From Neonectria sp. B-13 (lineage: Eukaryota > Ascomycota > Sordariomycetes > Hypocreales > Nectriaceae): a stretch of DNA of 64,000 nt. Under the pieces are notes generated by a model. That model was not told the DNA's origin and did no database searches. It saw only the letters and a list, made by a program, of their open reading frames with translations. Of this stretch, positions 58,323 through 64,000 are shown piece by piece. Position 1 is the first letter of the stretch, and the number at the start of each line of letters is the position of its first letter. The position numbers and the translations under genes are program-made. Location: assembly GCA_002682825.1 (NCBI GenBank), contig NOKP01000015.1:186001-250000 (forward strand), read 5' to 3'.

Positions 58323-58828
58323 TTTGAGGGGAATGAGACGAGGAGACGGTGGGATTGTATGGAGAAAGATTGGTAGAAGTGATGAATCTTAGGACAGTGT
58401 AGAGGAGAACGGTTTGACTTATAGACTTTCTCTGAACGGCATGGCATGTTGTAGCTCTGCTGCAAACACTCTCATTCCGGCTCCGTGCCTCAAAGGAGTT
58501 TAGATCTTGTGCTTTCGGACCTGATTCTTTACCTGGACGGCCCCTCATAGTCTCAATCTGGAAAGGGGGAGACAAAAGAGGCTGTGCCACAAGGTTTAGT
58601 GGCCGAATTTACCGTCGAGGAATAATAAGCATAAACCCTCTCAACTGGCCAGGGTCATGGTTCCACCAATCAGTCACGAAGAGGGCTCGTATTGAGGAGG
58701 TAGACAAGGTAAGTATTTCCCACTAAGTGGATCAACAGCGGTGGTCCCTGTAATACTCGGTCGCCCACTCCGAAGCATGGATGCTTTGTTTTCATTGAGG
58801 GAGTGTTTAAACCCAGTGTGGTCTGCTA
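58323..58828. other. Intergenic region with GH12 promoter
   Basis: Upstream of the GH12 gene. A TATAAG run is present on the minus strand near 58420. Otherwise nothing recognised. Confidence 0.4.
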
Positions 58829-61104
58829 TTGGGTTTGTCTATTCTAGGATGTTTCGTAAAGTCGAAACTCTTGTACCAAATTTGCGAAGCTTGTAAAACC
58901 CTATGCCGCCAGTCAATCATACGAAATGACCCAGCATTTATTCCCTACTTTGGCCGACGAAAGGTTATCATCAACGCCGATGATCCGAGGTTTCAGTTCA
59001 GACAGTCATTGAGAGATGCAAACCAATTCTGCGAAGACCTACCGTACGTGTTTGAGAAGGAGATTCCCCATTTCTCGACGGGGACTCAACTTGAAGCCTC
59101 GGCTATGGGCGGTTGTCACTTGTGCAGCCTTCTGTGGCACCACCTCTCCCTCGAGAGATACGGCACCATGGTGACAGAAGTCGACCCTGAGAAGAAGCGA
59201 CTTGCCGAGGAGTCTCGCGTAGCGGCCCGCGAGCAGACAAGGGGCTGCACTGAACAGCTCTTCGCACGAATCTTTGTCCCGTATCCCGGGCAACCAACAT
59301 TCGGCGACGATTACGCGGGCATTGTGCTTTACGCTGGAACTCACCCTAGAGTTTTGCTAAAGCTGAGGAGCACTCTCCGTCTCTGGCCGACTAAAGTGGT
59401 ACAATGTAAGTTTGTCTTACTTAACTTATCCAGTCAACCTCCTACCTCATTTCCGCTTTCTCACGCTCAACACCTCGCAGCTGTAACTGGCCTTAGGCCC
59501 AATGGCGAAGGGGCACCCATATTAAGCACGAGCACAGCCTCAGATCAAACCATAGCCCAAGCAAAGAGATGGATCAAGTGCTGCCAGAGTGAGGTTAAAC
59601 ACGGTCAAGAGCATTTCATGTGCGGCACTAGCTTCAGAGCATCATCCTGGCCCATGCCAACCCGGCTATTAGACCTCCGCTCCTCCAAGACAGTCTGCCT
59701 TCGTGTTACGGATCCTGGTGACAAAGTCGGGACGGCCGAGTACGCGTGCTTGAGCCACTGCTGGGGTGGTGTTGGCTCTTTCAAGTTGACACAGGATAAC
59801 TTGACTAGTCTGCAGCAGGACGGTATTCAAAATTCAAGTTTGCCAGCAACGTACCGCAATGCCAGTGATATCACGAGTTGACTAAGCATCCGGTACCTGT
59901 GGATCGACTCGTTGTGCATTGTACAAAACTCCGTCTCAGACTGGCGGCAGGAGGCGTTCCGAATGTCGGATGTGTACTCTCATGCAGTCGTGACCGTGGC
60001 AGCGCTCGCGGCGCGTAACAGCAACGACGGCTGCTATTTCTCCTTTGATCCTCGAGGTTACTGGCCATGTGCCCTGCCTACAACTGGTAGTATGGACTTG
60101 ACGGCTTGGGACGAGCGGCTCTGGCCGTTCCACAATGAACGCCTCACAAACTCGCCATTGTTGCAGCGTGGGTGGGTAATGCAAGAACGCTGACTTGGAG
60201 CTCGAATACTCTTCTTTGGCCGATTTGGCATCTACTGGGAGTGCGCATCCATGCGAGCCGATGATGTCTTTACATCCGGGTTTGAGTACGACGGGCTAGG
60301 CGACACGGGGAAGGGCTTCCCACCCTGGAGCCAGGAGATCATGATGAAGGCAGTGGTCAACCGTAGGCTGTACCTAGTGGATCAGGGCGCGCTTGCCTTT
60401 CCAATCTACGTCAGGGTTAGCGAGCTCGATGGCTTTAAACTGCGCCCACTAGTCATATGGAAGTTTCTCGCGTACTGGTACCGCGTTGTAAGCTCATACT
60501 CGCTGACGAGGTTGATATTTTCGCGGGACAAACTCGTCGCCCTGTCCGGTGTTATTGAGCTCGTCCAGAAGCTCACTGGACTGACATAATGAGCCGGTCT
60601 ATGGCGTGGGTTGGTGTTGGATTACATGTTGTGGAGTTCTGCTAATCCAGGAACTGACTCACGCCCATCCGACTACCATGCGCCAAGCTTCAGCTGGGCG
60701 TCTATCAATGACCAGGTACAGAGGATGTTTGAAAGGCTGTGGTGCCATTCTTCTGAAAGCTTGATACCAACACAGCTCAGCGGCATCCCACACTCAAGGC
60801 CGACCAAGTATCTGGCCAAAGTCGTGACGGATAGTGTGGAAATGGTTGACCCGACCAGACATACAGGGGAGGTTATCAAAGTCGAGCTTGTTCTTGAAGG
60901 CTTCCTCTTGCGTATGTGAGCCAAAGAATTGCCTTGAAAGGTGGCAAGTCGGTCTGGTTTCATCCGTGGCGCACGGATATAGAAACTTCCAACCATGGGG
61001 CTTTTGTTAAATGGAGGGAGTTAGACATCGATACAGATGGTGTGAGCGGGGTTGAGAACTTATGGACTGTCGGTAGGCCAGAGGAGACATTGACGCTAGT
61101 GTAA
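58829..61104 (+). pseudogene. HET-domain protein, broken by stop codons
   Basis: Order and motifs match fungal heterokaryon-incompatibility proteins: GGCHLCSLLWHHLSLER near the start, RLLDLRSSKTVCLR, EYACLSHCWGGVGSFKLT (HET core start), then IRYLWIDSLCIVQNSVSDW, FRMSDVYSHAVVTVAALA, SPLLQRGWVMQER and FSRDKLVALSGV. The reading frame is closed by TGA near 59879, another TGA after QER near 60192, and stops near 60588, all at places where the family continues. This makes a single full protein impossible. Stops of the TGA type in CGA-like contexts suggest C-to-T mutation. A frame also breaks around 59400-59470, which may be an intron. Confidence 0.8.
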
Positions 61105-62326
61105 TATGTGACGGCCGGGTCTAACCTAGGGGTATAAGGTCGGTCCAAGGTGTGAGGTATATGATCTAGTAGATCAGGACGCTATAGTGAGCAATGTAAA
61201 TCACGAGCTAGTAATTTACAAAAGGTAGGTGCGTGTATAGATTTTAACAAGCCTGTTTGACTGACCCATCTGCTAGATCATTATACTTACGGAACCGACC
61301 AAAGACGCGGTCAAACAAACTAAGTCTCTCAACCCTAAATAGCCGACTCGATCTGCGACCATCCTCCAAATAATTGCGTCTCCAGAGCTAAAATTGGACT
61401 TGTTGTTTTTTGTTTTCCGATTCTCTTTTACGTTAATCAGCGCCAAATCTACATCGCCGGAGTTTTGATGTTTAATAGAGGAATTGAATAAGCTACGTGC
61501 CTGGAACTTCTTGACCTCCCATGTTGTCCTTACAGCCACCCACTCACTCCCCGGCATAGTTCCCATCCAAGACCTGAAGCCTGAAGACATGCACGACGGC
61601 TTTTGCGCCTTGTCATCACTTTGCTCGTGGCTAATTCCGCGGCACGTCATCTACCCGGAGACCGGGATTCCAGCCTCACTCTCACGTCAGGCGGTATCTG
61701 TCAACTTTTCGAGGTAATTTGGCGGAAGAAATGCCCACGGGGAGCACCGGTATGGTTAAAGATGTAGCGGAAGCCTACATTTACTGCATGAAAGATCGAA
61801 ACTGCATTGGCGAGGTGGTGAAGACGAGGAGTGGACGGCACTTGACTTGAGAATAAACCAGTTTGGGCATTGTTTTACCCAAGTTCCTCTTTGAATGTCT
61901 AACCCATTTTGATGGTAACTGTGAGTTTTCCACAAAGTGCGGCTGCAGAGCCTTGTGAACCATACTCAAGATGTGCTGGCGAATCTTAGCCATCGATTAT
62001 ATGGGCAAAGACGTGAAATCCCGACTCGAGATTTAGTGGCTGAGAAGTAGGCACAAGGTTTACTCTAATGACCAGACGCATTCTCTTTAGTGCCAATTTG
62101 CAAGCAGTGTTGACGATGAATGTTACTGTAGTATTAACCCTTTCTTTCTGTGGTATAAGGTTCGTTGGCACATAATAATCACATGTCAAACGCTCTTTTA
62201 ATGCATATTTAGACCAAGCCATCCCAAGGTTCGTTCCGCAGCTCGTATTAAACCACCGTTTGCATTTTAACCTCGACCATCAGTACGGACCGGTTACTCG
62301 GCAATCCCCCTACGATTGACATCAAC
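61105..62326. other. Intergenic region
   Basis: Only short frames; nothing recognised. Confidence 0.4.
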
Positions 62327-62585
62327 ATGGCCGTCAACGAGCTGATAGTCGTGGTCGTCAACCACACCAACGAGGAGCTCAACCTCGAGCCCGAGTCCCC
62401 GCGCCTCGACCAAGGCCAATGGATGGATGCCTAAGAGTCGCAGCCGCCCCAGGAGATCCGGGCGCGGGAGAGCGACATGTGGCGCTGCAAGTCGCGGCAC
62501 GTTGGCACAGGGATTGAGGGGGCTGTCCTAAGGCGCAAACAACCGAGTGACTGTGACATGGAATGTTCACTATATGTATCGGGCT
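62327..62585 (+). pseudogene. Aegerolysin-like relic
   Basis: From the ATG at 62327 the frame reads MAVNELIVVVVNHTNEEL with LEPESPRLDQGQW, then an in-frame TAA at 62432. Downstream, the same frame shows PPQEIRARESDMWR and VGTGIEGAV, matching the layout of the aegerolysin/ET79-like fold (order of a GRW-type block then a GTEG-type block). The frame closes at 62585. The stop and short length make it non-functional. Family assignment is from general pattern only. Confidence 0.4.
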
Positions 62586-62989
62586 AAACAGGTTCAATCA
62601 CACGTGCGCAGCTGAGGCGGGGAAGCAGGCAGTTGCCGTCTTTGTTTTTGGTAAGTCGAGGGCCTCGGTGAAGGATCGTGATAGGTGAAGTAAAGAAAAC
62701 CGTACAAGGTCCAATAGAACCAGCAAAACTTTAAATCAGAAGGTGGGGTTGTGGCTGCGAACGGACTAATGAGGTTCTGTGGGCTTGTTCAGTTTATGTC
62801 ATGTTGACGGAGCGGAGCTACCCAGCTTATACAAGGTTGCACTCATACGCTTGCTTTAAGTCCGCCCATCTGCTGGGCATTGGTGATATCTGATCTTAGC
62901 AACCTTGTCATAATTCCAAAGGAGCAGATGGCCCTGATTGATATTGGAAACTCCGTCACCAACCCCCAGAACTCGTCAGCTACTGTACC
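62586..62989. other. Intergenic region with phospholipase promoter
   Basis: Upstream region of the phospholipase B gene at 62990. Nothing specific recognised. Confidence 0.4.
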
Positions 62990-64000
62990 ATGCTGCCTCG
63001 CGGTCGAACCATGCTACTAAGTGTACTGCTGGCCTCAATCGCAAGTAGGTCAATTGTCCAGCATCAAAGGCGAGTCTATGCTAACCCAATAAATCAGCGG
63101 TGCTATGCGTCTCCCCAGACCATGGAAGGCGACCATTTCTCGAGCAAAGAGCCGAGCCAAACGCCCCTGACGGCTACGCCCCGAGCAAAGTCTCCTGCCC
63201 CGCGACACGGCCGGCCGTCCGCACGGCGACGGCACTATCGGCCGAGGAAACGGATTGGCTGCCTCTCCGTGGCAACAACACCATTTCAGCGTTGAAGGCC
63301 GTGCTTAGCCAAGCCGACATCGGTGACATAGACACCGATGCATACATCGAAGACCTTGTCACCAACGGCAGCGCCGTGCCGCGGATCGGCATTGCCATCT
63401 CTGGCGGCGGCTACCGGGCGCTGATGAACGGCGCGGGCGCCCTCGCGGCGTTCGACAACCGTACCAAGGACGCGGTGGGCAAGGGTCAACTCGGCGGCTT
63501 ACTCCAAGCGGCGACGTATCTCAGCGGACTGTCTGGTGGGAGCTGGCTCGTCGGAAGCCTCTATGTGCAGAACTTCACAACGGTGGAGTCTATCATCTCC
63601 TCGTCCAGTGGCTTCCTCAGCACCCTGTGGCAGTTTAAAGACTCCATCATTGAAGGTTGATTAGCTTCCCTGACTCATTGGCAACAACACCCGCTGACTG
63701 TAGTGAATACAGGACCAGCCGGACTATCTGCGAGCGAATACTATCGTCAGCTTTACCAGGACGTCAGGGATAAGCGTGAAGCTGGCTACAACACTACCAT
63801 CACCGATTATTGGGGCAGGGCTTTGTCGTACCAGCTCGTCAACGCCAGTGATGGAGGACCGGGTATGGCTCGCGCATTCACGATGGAGAAACGAGCTAAC
63901 TGTTGCCGCAGCGTACACCTTCTCATCCATCGCCAATGACACCGAGTTCGCTGAAGCTAAAGCACCCATGCCCATCATCATCGCGCTGGAGAGACCGTTC
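62990..64000 (+). CDS. Secreted lysophospholipase/phospholipase B, 5' part
   Basis: Exons 62990-63044, 63098-63655, 63713-63862 and 63912 onward, cut by the window end. The signal peptide ([18 protein letters not shown]) is split from the mature region by the first intron. The fungal PLB domain is clear: [19 protein letters not shown] (oxyanion loop), [23 protein letters not shown] with the nucleophile in GLSGGS, and [20 protein letters not shown]. The catalytic Asp lies beyond the window. The enzyme removes acyl chains from phospholipids and lysophospholipids at the cell surface or outside. Three visible exon junctions are in frame; the donor of the second intron is GTTGAT. Confidence 0.9.

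Noticed and set aside
1..64000. tRNA or rRNA genes
   Set aside because: No clear A/B-box pair or cloverleaf was found by eye.
1..64000. Complete transposons
   Set aside because: No transposase, reverse transcriptase or long terminal repeats recognised; only degenerate tandem repeats.

Overview
The window is nuclear DNA of a filamentous ascomycete, probably a plant-associated Sordariomycete (the class is inference). Genes are broken by 46-57 nt introns with GTRNGT donors and YAG acceptors, and the families are typically fungal: Zn2Cys6 regulators, HET proteins, Dal5-type and sugar-porter MFS carriers, DUF3328/UstYa proteins and secreted GH12, GH16, CAP and NLP proteins. Gene density is low, with several kilobases of empty or decayed DNA, relic genes and degenerate tandem repeats, so it reads as an accessory region.

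Layout. 1-9.5 kb: end of a GH31 glycosidase, a Dal5-like permease, an intact sugar porter and a Cys-rich single-pass surface protein. 9.5-17.1 kb: a decayed DHA2 carrier, a small secreted protein, a hexose transporter and a broken esterase. 17.5-29.7 kb: the most interesting part. A secreted precursor with seven repeats and six Lys-Arg sites lies on the minus strand in a frame whose full product only appears after removing two introns. It diverges from a UstYa/DUF3328 oxidase gene and is followed by a DUF2306-like membrane protein, an MFS carrier, an M20D peptidase and a Zn2Cys6 regulator. This matches the layout of fungal ribosomal peptide (dikaritin/ustiloxin-type) clusters, but the repeat has no Tyr, Trp or Phe, unlike known cores. 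30-33 kb: a GH16 glucanase and an EthD-fold protein. 33.5-40.6 kb: an intronless GC-rich alpha/beta hydrolase that looks bacterial, a Zn2Cys6 regulator, an extended SDR reductase and an NmrA-like reductase. 42-48.5 kb: an APH-fold kinase-like protein, a tiny Cys/His protein, an NAPE-PLD-like metallo-hydrolase and a DHA1 drug carrier. 49.8-58.3 kb: a secreted group typical of plant-associated fungi (NLP, CAP, GH12) with another SDR reductase. 58.8-64 kb: a HET pseudogene, an aegerolysin-like relic and the start of a secreted phospholipase B.

Exon boundaries were derived by eye from splice motifs and reading-frame continuity. Where all exons sum to a whole number of codons the model is stated as complete. 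No database search or RNA evidence was available.
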